Shown: positions 6,037 to 12,643 of the stretch, piece after piece
Layout of the letters: each line of letters starts with the position of its first letter
How positions within the stretch are numbered: position 1 is the stretch's first letter
Source: a virus
Reading direction: 5' to 3' (one strand)
Length of the DNA: 64,000 bases
Virus record (IMG/VR): IMGVR_UViG_3300026097_000876
Location: 62,001 to 126,000 of that record
Program-made: the position numbers and the translations under genes
The notes under the pieces: generated by a model
Database searches by the model: none
What the model saw: only the letters and a program-made list of their open reading frames with translations
Told to the model about the DNA's origin: nothing

Positions 6037-7047
6037 ATGCAGAACATTAGAATTTTAGAAGGCACTTACAAGATCCGCGGCAAAGAAGTTGAACTGGCCG
6101 GAATGGTATTTCCACTGGTAGAAGAGTTCAAGGTTGGTGCGGGCGGCGGCTACGTAACGGTGAATGGTGCAACGGTCGCAGGCTTTCCGGACCGCAACAT
6201 CAAGATCAAATGCGAGAGCGCACAGTCATACGAGATTGTAGACAGCTCCGTAGCCGTCGTCCAGCGTGAGGAGACCGATGAAGAGACTATCGATCGCCTG
6301 CGTGAACGTTTCGACATGTTGGAGGAGATGACCAAAGCCTGCAAGAAAGGCGATGTACGTGCAATGATTGTGAGTGGCCCTCCAGGTGTTGGTAAGAGTC
6401 ACGGTGTAGAAAAAGTACTAGGCAAGCACGATCTTCTAGCAGAGATTGCCAACGACGAGAAGCTGAAGAAGTACGAAGTGGTCAAGGGCGCGATGAGTGC
6501 GATTGGTTTGTATGTAAAGCTATACAAGATGGCAGACAAAGACAACGTGGTAGTGTTCGATGACTGTGACAGTATCTTTTCAGATGAACTCAGCCTTAAT
6601 ATTTTAAAAGCGGCACTGGACACAAAGAAGACACGTCGCATCTGTTGGAACACTGACAGCTTCAAGCTGCGCAACGAAGGTGTGCCAGATAGCTTTGAGT
6701 TCAAAGGTAGTGCGATCTTTATCACCAACATCAAGTTCGACAACGTCAAGAGCAAGAAGATGCGTGATCACCTAGAAGCACTTGAAAGCCGTTGCCACTA
6801 TGTTGATCTAACAATCGACACAGAGCGAGAGAAGATGTTGCGCATCAAGCAGATTGTTACCGACGGTATGCTGGACGAATACAGATTCGACGAAGAAGTA
6901 CATCAAGAGATTGTAGACTTTGTTGATATTAATAAGAAGCGACTGCGTGAGCTGTCATTAAGAACAGTGTTGAAAGTCGCCGACTTAGCCAAAGCATTTC
7001 CCAGCAATTGGGAAGCGATGGCAGAGAACACAGTGATGAAACGTTAA
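6037..7047 (+). CDS. AAA+ ATPase
   Basis: 336 residues. Walker A GPPGVGKS at about residues 114-121, Walker B VVVFDD at about 171-176, a sensor-1 type Asn in FITNIKF and a Ser-Arg-Cys that may supply the arginine finger. The first 100 residues form a separate beta-rich domain. Relatives occur in marine T4-like phages as hypothetical or MoxR-like ATPases; substrate unknown. It lacks the DnaX-type features expected of the gp44 clamp loader. The ATG at 6037 is preferred over 6025 because it follows GAGGGCAACC at normal distance. It is the largest early gene and is followed by a strong terminator. Confidence 0.85.
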   Translation: MQNIRILEGTYKIRGKEVELAGMVFPLVEEFKVGAGGGYVTVNGATVAGFPDRNIKIKCESAQSYEIVDSSVAVVQREETDEETIDRLRERFDMLEEMTKACKKGDVRAMIVSGPPGVGKSHGVEKVLGKHDLLAEIANDEKLKKYEVVKGAMSAIGLYVKLYKMADKDNVVVFDDCDSIFSDELSLNILKAALDTKKTRRICWNTDSFKLRNEGVPDSFEFKGSAIFITNIKFDNVKSKKMRDHLEALESRCHYVDLTIDTEREKMLRIKQIVTDGMLDEYRFDEEVHQEIVDFVDINKKRLRELSLRTVLKVADLAKAFPSNWEAMAENTVMKR

Positions 7048-7117
7048 GCCCTCAACGACATCACTGGGTAGAAGTAGAGCATCCCTCATATGCCCTCACG
7101 CTCTACTTCGAAACTAG

Positions 7118-7156
7118 CCTCACTTGGACCGCCCTCATCCAAGTGGGGTTTTTTTT
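7118..7156 (+). terminator. Rho-independent terminator
   Basis: Stem CCTCACTTGGA (7118-7128) with TCCAAGTGGGG (7138-7148), one mismatch, followed by eight T. A second hairpin (AGTAGAGC with GCTCTACT) lies just upstream. Ends the AAA+ ATPase transcript. Confidence 0.9.
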
Positions 7157-7158
7157 GG

Positions 7159-7187
7159 TTGACATCTCACCCCAACGACCTTATACT
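7159..7187 (+). promoter_or_regulatory. Early sigma-70 type promoter
   Basis: TTGACA at 7159-7164, 17 bp, TATACT at 7182-7187; leader with AGAGGGCAATCTT before the ATG at 7218. It abuts the T-run of the preceding terminator. Confidence 0.87.
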
Positions 7188-7217
7188 ATAAACAGTTAAA
7201 GCAAAGAGGGCAATCTT

Positions 7218-7502
7218 ATGTCGCAACGTCAAGCATTCGCAAATAACCACAACACACAACTCGCTCGCATAGTCAGCAAGCTCATCCGCAAGCACATTCC
7301 CACAAACCCACAGCTCACCACAGCATTCAATCAATTCAATCACAGCATGTATCTGCATCGTGTGTTGTACAAATATCATGTCAGCGCACTCAAGCACACA
7401 ATCCACAAGCCGCGCATGCAAGCCTATTTCGTTCGCATCCTGCGCAACAATCCACAAATCCTAGTCAACACCGCCCATACACCCACAGCATATCAAAAGT
7501 AA
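7218..7502 (+). CDS. Basic early protein with no Asp, Glu, Gly or Trp
   Basis: 94 residues, rich in His, Asn, Gln, Lys and Arg, not recognised. The plus strand from 7211 to 7507 contains no GA and no GG, so codons GAN, GGN and TGG are all absent and every Arg is CGN. This mirrors the first 1262 bases, where YC is missing instead. The gene has the standard early promoter, leader and Shine-Dalgarno, so the plus strand is taken as coding; an open frame also exists on the minus strand but has no promoter or ribosome site. The strong positive charge suggests nucleic-acid binding, by inference only. Confidence 0.7.
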   Translation: MSQRQAFANNHNTQLARIVSKLIRKHIPTNPQLTTAFNQFNHSMYLHRVLYKYHVSALKHTIHKPRMQAYFVRILRNNPQILVNTAHTPTAYQK

Positions 7503-7510
7503 AAAAGAGG

Positions 7511-7539
7511 TTGACAGCGTACGGCTTAGGTCGTATACT
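7511..7539 (+). promoter_or_regulatory. Early sigma-70 type promoter
   Basis: TTGACA at 7511-7516, 17 bp, TATACT at 7534-7539; leader ends GAGGGCAACAAG before the ATG at 7575. Confidence 0.85.
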
Positions 7540-7574
7540 TAATATAACAGTTAGCACGCCATGAGGGCAACAAG

Positions 7575-7736
7575 ATGAAGACTTCAGAAGAAATACAGGC
7601 TCAGATCCTCGAGTTGGAAGAGGAGATTGAAAACTACGAGTTTGGATCTTACCCGTATGATGTAGTGAATGCCGAGCTTCAATACCTGTATGCCTTCAAC
7701 TCAAATTCGGTTGACAGCAAACGGGGCACACCATGA
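7575..7736 (+). CDS. Small acidic early protein
   Basis: 53 residues, Glu-rich helical N-terminal half (LELEEEIEN). The start follows ATGAGGGCAACAAG. A TTGACA at 7711 inside the gene end has no matching -10 box. The stop overlaps the next start (ATGA). Function unknown. Confidence 0.62.
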   Translation: MKTSEEIQAQILELEEEIENYEFGSYPYDVVNAELQYLYAFNSNSVDSKRGTP

Positions 7737-7894
7737 ACGACTTTCAAGCACTACTAGAAGCACTAATTCCTTTCGTACAGTATGGATTCATCGCGGGCGT
7801 GACCATTGCTGTGATTGTGGCCGCGGCAAAGATCGGATTTAAGATTGCACCATACGTATTATTATTTGCTGCGATTGTTTACTTTTTCGGTTGA
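7733..7894 (+). CDS. Small two-helix membrane protein
   Basis: 53 residues with two hydrophobic stretches, roughly residues 17-32 (YGFIAGVTIAVIVAAA) and 38-52, joined by a short basic turn; predicted membrane protein. Coupled to the gene upstream. Its TGA stop is part of the TTGACA of the next promoter. Function unknown. Confidence 0.6.
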   Translation: MNDFQALLEALIPFVQYGFIAGVTIAVIVAAAKIGFKIAPYVLLFAAIVYFFG

Positions 7895-7919
7895 CAACAC
7901 AGCACATTGATCATATACT
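7891..7919 (+). promoter_or_regulatory. Early sigma-70 type promoter
   Basis: TTGACA at 7891-7896, 17 bp, TATACT at 7914-7919. The leader to the ATG at 7953 is almost the same sequence as the one after the promoter at 3707. Confidence 0.87.
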
Positions 7920-7952
7920 GCATATAACAGTTAGGGCAAAGAGGGAATACAC

Positions 7953-8126
7953 ATGCATATCAACGACATCTACGCATTGCGTTCAGAGTTATCAAAGCTG
8001 TTAGCAAACGAAACTCCTGATCGACCAACCGTCCGTGCATTGATGAGTGCGGCCTGCGACGAGATCACAGAGTTCGAAGCACACCTAGAACTGATGGCAG
8101 AACGTGAGGAGGCAGCACAATGTTGA
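7953..8126 (+). CDS. Small early protein, function unknown
   Basis: 57 residues, helical and acidic at the C-terminus. Start follows AGAGGGAATACAC. The end overlaps the next gene by 7 bases. Not recognised. Confidence 0.65.
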   Translation: MHINDIYALRSELSKLLANETPDRPTVRALMSAACDEITEFEAHLELMAEREEAAQC

Positions 8127-8332
8127 AACTGTTACAACGACTGGTAGCACTACAAGAGAACCGTGACTATCGTACTAATGAGATCATATGGAACTATGTG
8201 GATGCTGATGCGTATCACTATGCGAGAGAACTGTACAACACAGACGATGAGTTCTATGATGCATTCAACGCAGCCGCTGACGAAATAGATCGTGAAATAG
8301 CACAGAAAATGGTTGACAACACAGCACACTGA
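8120..8332 (+). CDS. Small early protein, function unknown
   Basis: 70 residues, helical, rich in Asp, Ala and Tyr. Start overlaps the preceding gene; a GAGGAGG site lies just upstream. The last codons (MVDNTAH) lie in the next promoter. Confidence 0.65.
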   Translation: MLKLLQRLVALQENRDYRTNEIIWNYVDADAYHYARELYNTDDEFYDAFNAAADEIDREIAQKMVDNTAH

Positions 8333-8341
8333 CCATATACT
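8313..8341 (+). promoter_or_regulatory. Early sigma-70 type promoter overlapping a gene end
   Basis: TTGACA at 8313-8318, 17 bp, TATACT at 8336-8341; leader with AGAGGGCATACT before the ATG at 8377. Confidence 0.85.
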
Positions 8342-8376
8342 GTATACACAATGAAGCAATAGATAGAGGGCATACT

Positions 8377-8724
8377 ATGCAATTGGAACAACACAACATT
8401 GAACTAGCACACACTAACGCACTAGCAGCAGCTGAGGCAGCAAGCCAAGCGTTCGTGGACAAACACTTTGGTGGTAGAGACGCAGGCGCTTGTGGCTTTG
8501 CGCACGTAGCAGTGTTTGGTGTACGTGCTAACAGCAAGCTGGGCAAAGCACTAGAAGCAGTAACAGGAGCGCGGAAGTGTTATGATGGAGCATTCCAAAT
8601 CCGCAACACATGGTACCGTGGACAGAGTGTAGACGCAGCTGACGCAGGTGCGCAAGCATACAAGGACACATTCAAAGCACTAACAGGACTTGACAAAGTC
8701 TACGCAGCAAGTAGACTAGACTAA
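8377..8724 (+). CDS. Small early protein, function unknown
   Basis: 115 residues, Ala-rich with an N-terminal helix and a Gly/Ala/Arg-rich centre (GGRDAGACGFAHVAVFG). The plus strand is depleted of YC (nine in 348 bases), a weaker version of the pattern at the left end of the window. Followed by a terminator. No family recognised with confidence. Confidence 0.7.
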   Translation: MQLEQHNIELAHTNALAAAEAASQAFVDKHFGGRDAGACGFAHVAVFGVRANSKLGKALEAVTGARKCYDGAFQIRNTWYRGQSVDAADAGAQAYKDTFKALTGLDKVYAASRLD

Positions 8725-8764
8725 CAACAAGAGTGTAGGCAGCAGGCTCGGATCTGCATGCAAG

Positions 8765-8795
8765 AAAGGGACGGTGGCAACACTGTCCTTTTTTC
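8765..8795 (+). terminator. Rho-independent terminator, plus strand
   Basis: Hairpin GGACGGTG, loop GCAA, CACTGTCC, followed by six T; ends the early transcription block. Confidence 0.88.
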
Positions 8796-8818
8796 TTATG
8801 CGCACAAAACACACAGCC

Positions 8819-8847
8819 AAAAAAAAGCACAGCGTATGTGCTGTGCT
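8819..8847 (-). terminator. Rho-independent terminator, minus strand
   Basis: On the minus strand AGCACAGC, a 6 nt loop, GCTGTGCT and then seven or more T. It terminates the minus-strand gene at 8865-9047, back to back with the plus-strand terminator. Confidence 0.85.
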
Positions 8848-8864
8848 TGTGTGTTAACTAAACA

Positions 8865-9047
8865 CTACACATCAAAGTGCAGTGTTACTGATTCAGGAAT
8901 ATAGTCTGCGTCAGTTACTTCGCCCATTTGCTCAAACAGTTCCGCACTGTGCAGTTCAAGTTCTTTTGCTGAGTAGTGCGAAAACGCTGTTACTTGCAAG
9001 TGTTGCGGTAGTGCTTGCAGCTGTGCTACTAGTTCGCTTACTAACAT
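8865..9047 (-). CDS. Small acidic protein, function unknown
   Basis: 60 residues if translation starts at 9047 (MLVSELV), after GGAGCAATACATA; a longer frame upstream would read through the promoter. Acidic, Leu- and Glu-rich. Its coding strand is also low in YC. Monocistronic, between its own promoter and terminator. Function unknown. Confidence 0.65.
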   Translation of the reverse strand: MLVSELVAQLQALPQHLQVTAFSHYSAKELELHSAELFEQMGEVTDADYIPESVTLHFDV

Positions 9048-9079
9048 TATGTATTGCTCCGTTTTGTTACTGTTTATAT

Positions 9080-9107
9080 ATAATAACACAACACAACAAA
9101 AAGTCAA
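9080..9107 (-). promoter_or_regulatory. Sigma-70 type promoter, minus strand
   Basis: TTGACT at 9107-9102 and TATTAT at 9085-9080 (16 bp spacer) upstream of the gene starting at 9047. Confidence 0.7.
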
Positions 9108-9250
9108 CACATTTGGCTGTGAAAAAAATTTCAATCACATCAAGGGGTTACCAAAACAATTTAAAAAATTTCTGAGGGGCGGGGCGTAGTAAGCTATTGT
9201 TTTTAAAGCTGTTTTTTAGTAGTAGTGGTACAAAATCACCAACCAACTTC

Positions 9251-9366
9251 TGTAAGTACTTCTCTATAATTTTTCGCACGGGATCTCGCACACTGTGTAG
9301 AACCCATTTCGGAAATGTGTAAGTACTTCCCTAAATTTTTTTGCGCACTATTTTTTTACTGTGTAG
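9251..9366. repeat. Imperfect direct repeat, two copies of about 50 bp
   Basis: Copy 1 (9251-9300) and copy 2 (9318-9366) share TGTAAGTACTTC, a T-rich stretch, a CGCAC or GCGCAC word and ACTGTGTAG, in the same order, 67 bases apart. Each holds the palindrome AAGTACTT, a possible protein-binding site. Confidence 0.7.
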
Positions 9367-9474
9367 GGAGTCTTTTCGGAGGAAGGCGACTCTTGAACCC
9401 TTTTCTCTACTGTAAGCTAGCGAAGCGAACACACACGTGAGTGCAGGGGTCGCTTGCTGAAAGCAAAGACTCCC
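9366..9474. other. Long-range inverted repeat, possible structured element
   Basis: GGGAGTCTTT at 9366-9375 is complementary to AAAGACTCCC at 9465-9474; the intervening 89 bases contain further partly complementary words (GCGAC and GTCGC). It could fold as a structured RNA or regulatory element. No covariation evidence is available. Confidence 0.35.
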
Positions 9475-9555
9475 AACGAACGTGTATGTACACAGTACAT
9501 TTATATGTGTCTAAACAAGAACCTCTTAGCTGTGTGCTAGGATAGCAAGTGTGGA

Positions 9556-9726
9556 TTACTCGCTGATGCTCCAATCGAACGGTGCGTCATACATGTGTAC
9601 ACCTTGACAGTCTTTGCGATGCTGTGTGTATTCGTCATAGTCATCAAACATGCTTCCACATGTACTACAGTGTACCCAACCCATCTTTTGATAGAACTCT
9701 TGTTTGTCTTTTGGTTTATCCGTCAT
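9556..9726 (-). CDS. Small zinc-finger-like protein
   Basis: 56 residues with the pattern Cys20-x2-Cys23 ... His36-x3-Cys40, a likely C2HC zinc site, within an acidic sequence containing three aromatic-acidic segments. Its start (9726) overlaps the end of the preceding gene by 11 bases. Comparable small zinc-binding proteins occur in T4-like phages as transcription or host-takeover factors, but no partner is identified. Confidence 0.65.
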   Translation of the reverse strand: MTDKPKDKQEFYQKMGWVHCSTCGSMFDDYDEYTQHRKDCQGVHMYDAPFDWSISE

Positions 9727-9985
9727 GTTGCTCTAGCTTAGGACTGTTACTAAAGAACTTTCTACTGTCAAGCGGATCACAGCCAGCTGCTTGTAGAGTG
9801 CGTGTGCCTTTTACTGTAAGCCATATCTCACCTGAGCGATTGGTTTCTAGATATCCCAGTGTAAAGTAAGGCTGAAGAGCTCGCATAGCATCTTTGTCTT
9901 TCTTGTCCCAGTGCCCGCTCTTGGCCTTGACAATCTTATCGTAGTCTTCTAGTGTTAGTTGAGGATTGTAATACTTTTCGTACAT
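9716..9985 (-). CDS. Small protein, function unknown
   Basis: 89 residues, mixed alpha/beta with basic centre (KAKSGHWDKKDKDAMRAL) and a segment GYLETNRSGEIWLTVKG that resembles a small winged-helix, so DNA binding is possible. Start follows AGGAGACAGC; a late-type promoter motif lies 16 bases upstream. Confidence 0.65.
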   Translation of the reverse strand: MYEKYYNPQLTLEDYDKIVKAKSGHWDKKDKDAMRALQPYFTLGYLETNRSGEIWLTVKGTRTLQAAGCDPLDSRKFFSNSPKLEQHDG

Positions 9986-10000
9986 GCTGTCTCCTTTTGA

Positions 10001-10008
10001 ATATTTAG
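10001..10008 (-). promoter_or_regulatory. Late-type promoter motif (CTAAATAT)
   Basis: CTAAATAT on the minus strand, resembling the T4 late consensus TATAAATA, 15 bases before the ATG at 9985. The region 9986-10219 holds nothing else recognisable beyond repeated TTAGCG/CGCTAA words. Confidence 0.45.
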
Positions 10009-10219
10009 CGTTTGGTGCTGCGTTAGCTTGTAAAATTCTGCGCTAACGCTTCGCGCTTTTTAGCGTAAACCGCTCTGCGGCTGCGGGCCATAAATGGCTC
10101 TTAATTGCATGGGTTTTCGGTTTTGCTACCCAATATACCATTTAGTGGTTAAACGGCAATTTAAGGCTCATTTATGCTGGTAAAACCTTTATTTACGGTG
10201 TCTGTCGCACGGGTGATTT

Positions 10220-11023
10220 TTAGTCCTGGGTGTTGTTTTTTGGCCAATGCTGTGGGGGAATGGTATTGCCCGGCTGCATGGCCATTTGTACCAGTTGTTC
10301 ACACAGTCCCGGATGGGTCAGCTTGTGCTCCAGTTTGAGGAATCCAGTTTGAAAACGCTCGTGCTCTAGATCCAGTAGTCCAGCGCCTGGCTTGGTGAAT
10401 CTTTCCAACAGTAGGTCTGCAAACACCCGGTGATTGTGGGCGGTCATGTGATTGGCTCTGGTGTCAATGCTTTGACCGTACCACTGTTCAATGTCCCTAC
10501 AATCTGCAAACTCTCTGTCGCATATGCTCCAAGTCATGTTGCCCTTGCAGGGGTATAGGTCGGTCCAGTCTATGTTCATGGTAAACGCTGGAATAACCTG
10601 TAGGTTGATCTGTCGTTCAATACCTTTCACACGCAGGAAGTCAGTGATCATCTGTAGGCGAAGATCTGACAAGTCGTCTCTGTGCAGATGTTCATAGTAA
10701 CCGATCACAGCATCATATTTTTCTCTAGAGGCTTCTTTGACGTCTGCTGCATCCGCCGTGTTCAAAATGCTTACTAGGTTGCTGAGATGCGGTTCATCCT
10801 CAAAGAACCATTGCCTTGCGGGTTCAGTAAGAAATACTATCACACAGTCACCAGGCTCATGCGCATCGTCTCTAAATGTTTTGAGAATCCACTCGTTGCT
10901 GGTTCCTGCACAGGCCTGTATGTAACAGTGCGATGTTTTCAACCTGGGTGCCAACAGTCTCTGCCATCCCCAATCCACTTTCCAGTCTGTGGCAAAACTG
11001 TCTCCGTAGATCCACAGCTTCAT
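10220..11023 (-). CDS. SGNH-hydrolase-like protein
   Basis: 267 residues. The N-terminus (MKLWIYGDSFATDW) carries the GDS block of SGNH/GDSL hydrolases; an Asn block (AGTSNEW) and Gly follow as in block II, and a C-terminal HP-type block (KLTHPG) is present. Such enzymes act as esterases or acyltransferases on carbohydrates; the substrate is unknown. The start overlaps the stop of the nitrilase-like gene upstream by 4 bases, so the two are coupled. Two other SGNH-like proteins are encoded at 21054 and 33198. Confidence 0.65.
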   Translation of the reverse strand: MKLWIYGDSFATDWKVDWGWQRLLAPRLKTSHCYIQACAGTSNEWILKTFRDDAHEPGDCVIVFLTEPARQWFFEDEPHLSNLVSILNTADAADVKEASREKYDAVIGYYEHLHRDDLSDLRLQMITDFLRVKGIERQINLQVIPAFTMNIDWTDLYPCKGNMTWSICDREFADCRDIEQWYGQSIDTRANHMTAHNHRVFADLLLERFTKPGAGLLDLEHERFQTGFLKLEHKLTHPGLCEQLVQMAMQPGNTIPPQHWPKNNTQD

Positions 11024-11799
11024 AGATCAATCTCCACCGTGACACTGTGCATGCCCTGGGTGTTGCACTTGGCTATCCACTCACCGTCAGGCCCTATTAT
11101 GCCCGAGGGTGCTTGCATAAAGTTTACGGTGCCTCCCAGCATGTCTGTGCTGGCGCTGGCCACTACTACGTGCATGCCACACAGCTTGGCCTGTAGCTGT
11201 AGATGATTTTCGTGCCATGTGTATACGTGTGGGTCGTAGGCTTCAGCGTTACAATTGGCGCTCACAAACACACAGCATGCACCCTGGTCTTTGATAGTGT
11301 TCCATAGGTAAGGGTCACCCTTGGGTGCCGCTGAGGGGAATGCCCAGGCGTCATTGCAAATAAGGCTGCCCAACCTAGGGCCAGTGTTGCTGAGTTCAAC
11401 TATGCTGCTTTCTAGGCCTGGTAGGTAAAAATAGTATTCACCCAGGCCATTGTGTGTGCGGGTCAATAGTTGTTTGTTGTATGCTGATATGAGCTGCCCT
11501 TCACGATAGTAGCGTATCTGATTGTAGGGGAAGCCATCCTGTTCGTAGTGGCCTGTGCCCAGTGCTATGCTGCGTTTGTTTTTGATCAGATAAGTTTCCA
11601 GGGTGTCCAAGGCTTTGAAGTATTCGTTCTTTTGCTCTTGGGTACCCTCATGACACACGTTGGCACAATAGCCGCTGAGGCTACCCTCGGGGGTAAGGAT
11701 CCAATCTGAATCAGGGTGGGTTTCTAGTACGTCTAACAAACACTCAAGATTTTCTTGAACGCTGTCAAACACAGGCTGTTGACTAGCGGTGATCTTCAT
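11020..11799 (-). CDS. Nitrilase-superfamily carbon-nitrogen hydrolase, copy 2
   Basis: 259 residues with the Glu-Lys-Cys catalytic triad visible: Glu38 in TPEGSLSGY, Lys109 in AYNKQLLT, Cys148 in LICNDAW. Family members hydrolyse amides or nitriles or transfer amines. It is a diverged tandem copy of the gene at 11783-12643 (same closing GPDGEWIAKC and VTVE segments) and overlaps it by 17 bases. Substrate unknown; position next to an SGNH-like protein suggests a small metabolic module. Confidence 0.88.
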   Translation of the reverse strand: MKITASQQPVFDSVQENLECLLDVLETHPDSDWILTPEGSLSGYCANVCHEGTQEQKNEYFKALDTLETYLIKNKRSIALGTGHYEQDGFPYNQIRYYREGQLISAYNKQLLTRTHNGLGEYYFYLPGLESSIVELSNTGPRLGSLICNDAWAFPSAAPKGDPYLWNTIKDQGACCVFVSANCNAEAYDPHVYTWHENHLQLQAKLCGMHVVVASASTDMLGGTVNFMQAPSGIIGPDGEWIAKCNTQGMHSVTVEIDL

Positions 11800-12643
11800 C
11801 TGGGTCCTTCCTTACAAAAATATGGCTGCTGGCTTTTTCTACAGCCAGTCTTGGTTTGATGTCTAGCTCTACTGTGACACTGTCCATGCCTAGGTCTTTG
11901 CACTTGGCTATCCACTCACCGTCTGGTCCGATCACTCCTGAAGAGCACTGTAGGAAATCTGTTTCTTTGTGATTAATACTAGTAGCACTTCCAGCATGCA
12001 CTACATACATACCAAACTCTCTAGCAAATATCTGTAGATGTGATTCGTTCCATACTTTTGCTAGGTGGTCTGGTTCTTCGCCGTTACAGTTGCTGCTTAC
12101 AAACAAAATGTCTACACCGTTCTTTGCTAGCTCTACTTGGTAGTAGGGATTACCGGCAGGTGCTACTCTTGGCATACACCAAAAGTCATTGCATATCATA
12201 GATGATGCTAGAACAGTTTGTTCTTGATCTAAATAAAAATAGTTAGGCACATGTCCTGCAAGATAGTGATGATGTTCCCCACCGCCTTCCCAGCCACGGG
12301 TAATAATACGTTTCTTGTACATGCTGACTAGGTTGCCCTGATCGTATATCAACATGCTGTTGTAGGGATAACCATCGTTGTCTTTTATGCCCGAGCCTAG
12401 TGCTAGGTTTATGCTTAGTTCCTTTGCACGATCCTTGATTTTTTGTATAATCTTCTCTACTTGTGTTGTTCTTACATCGAACACATTATTCAGCGTAGGC
12501 GGCATACAGTATCCGCTTACAGCACACTCTGGAGTTAACAGCCAATCGGTATCTGCATTTGCTTCCAGCACATCTAGTGTGCATTCGTAGTTCATTAGTA
12601 GGTCTCTAAAAATAGGCTGTTGGCTTACAGTAACTTTGATCAT
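11783..12643 (-). CDS. Nitrilase-superfamily carbon-nitrogen hydrolase, copy 1
   Basis: 286 residues. Triad Glu39 (TPECAVSGY), Lys110/111 (MYKKRIIT) and Cys151 (MICNDFW) are intact, so activity is expected. It shares its overall layout with the downstream copy but is diverged, with a longer C-terminal tail, which suggests an old duplication with different specificity. It follows the gene ending at 12640 with a 4-base overlap. Confidence 0.88.
   Translation of the reverse strand: MIKVTVSQQPIFRDLLMNYECTLDVLEANADTDWLLTPECAVSGYCMPPTLNNVFDVRTTQVEKIIQKIKDRAKELSINLALGSGIKDNDGYPYNSMLIYDQGNLVSMYKKRIITRGWEGGGEHHHYLAGHVPNYFYLDQEQTVLASSMICNDFWCMPRVAPAGNPYYQVELAKNGVDILFVSSNCNGEEPDHLAKVWNESHLQIFAREFGMYVVHAGSATSINHKETDFLQCSSGVIGPDGEWIAKCKDLGMDSVTVELDIKPRLAVEKASSHIFVRKDPDEDHR

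Larger units (their letters stand above)
9048..9555. other. 508 bp block without a gene
   Basis: No convincing open frame on either strand. Apart from the minus-strand promoter at 9080-9107, it holds a direct repeat of about 50 bp (9251-9300 and 9318-9366), a distant 10 bp inverted repeat (9366-9375 with 9465-9474) and several T- or A-runs. It lies between the early plus-strand block and the long minus-strand block, so control of transcription or replication is plausible, but no known origin motif is seen. Confidence 0.7.

Noticed and set aside
6037-7047. AAA+ ATPase as gp44 clamp loader
   Set aside because: The N-terminal domain and the motif spacing do not fit gp44, and it is an early gene far from the gp62-like gene.
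7167-7457. Open frame of 96 codons on the minus strand across the GR-free gene
   Set aside because: No promoter or Shine-Dalgarno on that strand; the plus-strand frame has the full early cassette. The long minus frame is a by-product of the missing YC/GR words.
7711-7716. TTGACA inside the gene end at 7711
   Set aside because: There is no TATACT-like box 16-18 bp downstream, so it is not called a promoter.
382-8377. Regularly spaced repeats resembling a CRISPR array
   Set aside because: The repeats are promoter-leader cassettes separated by genes of variable length, not short constant spacers.
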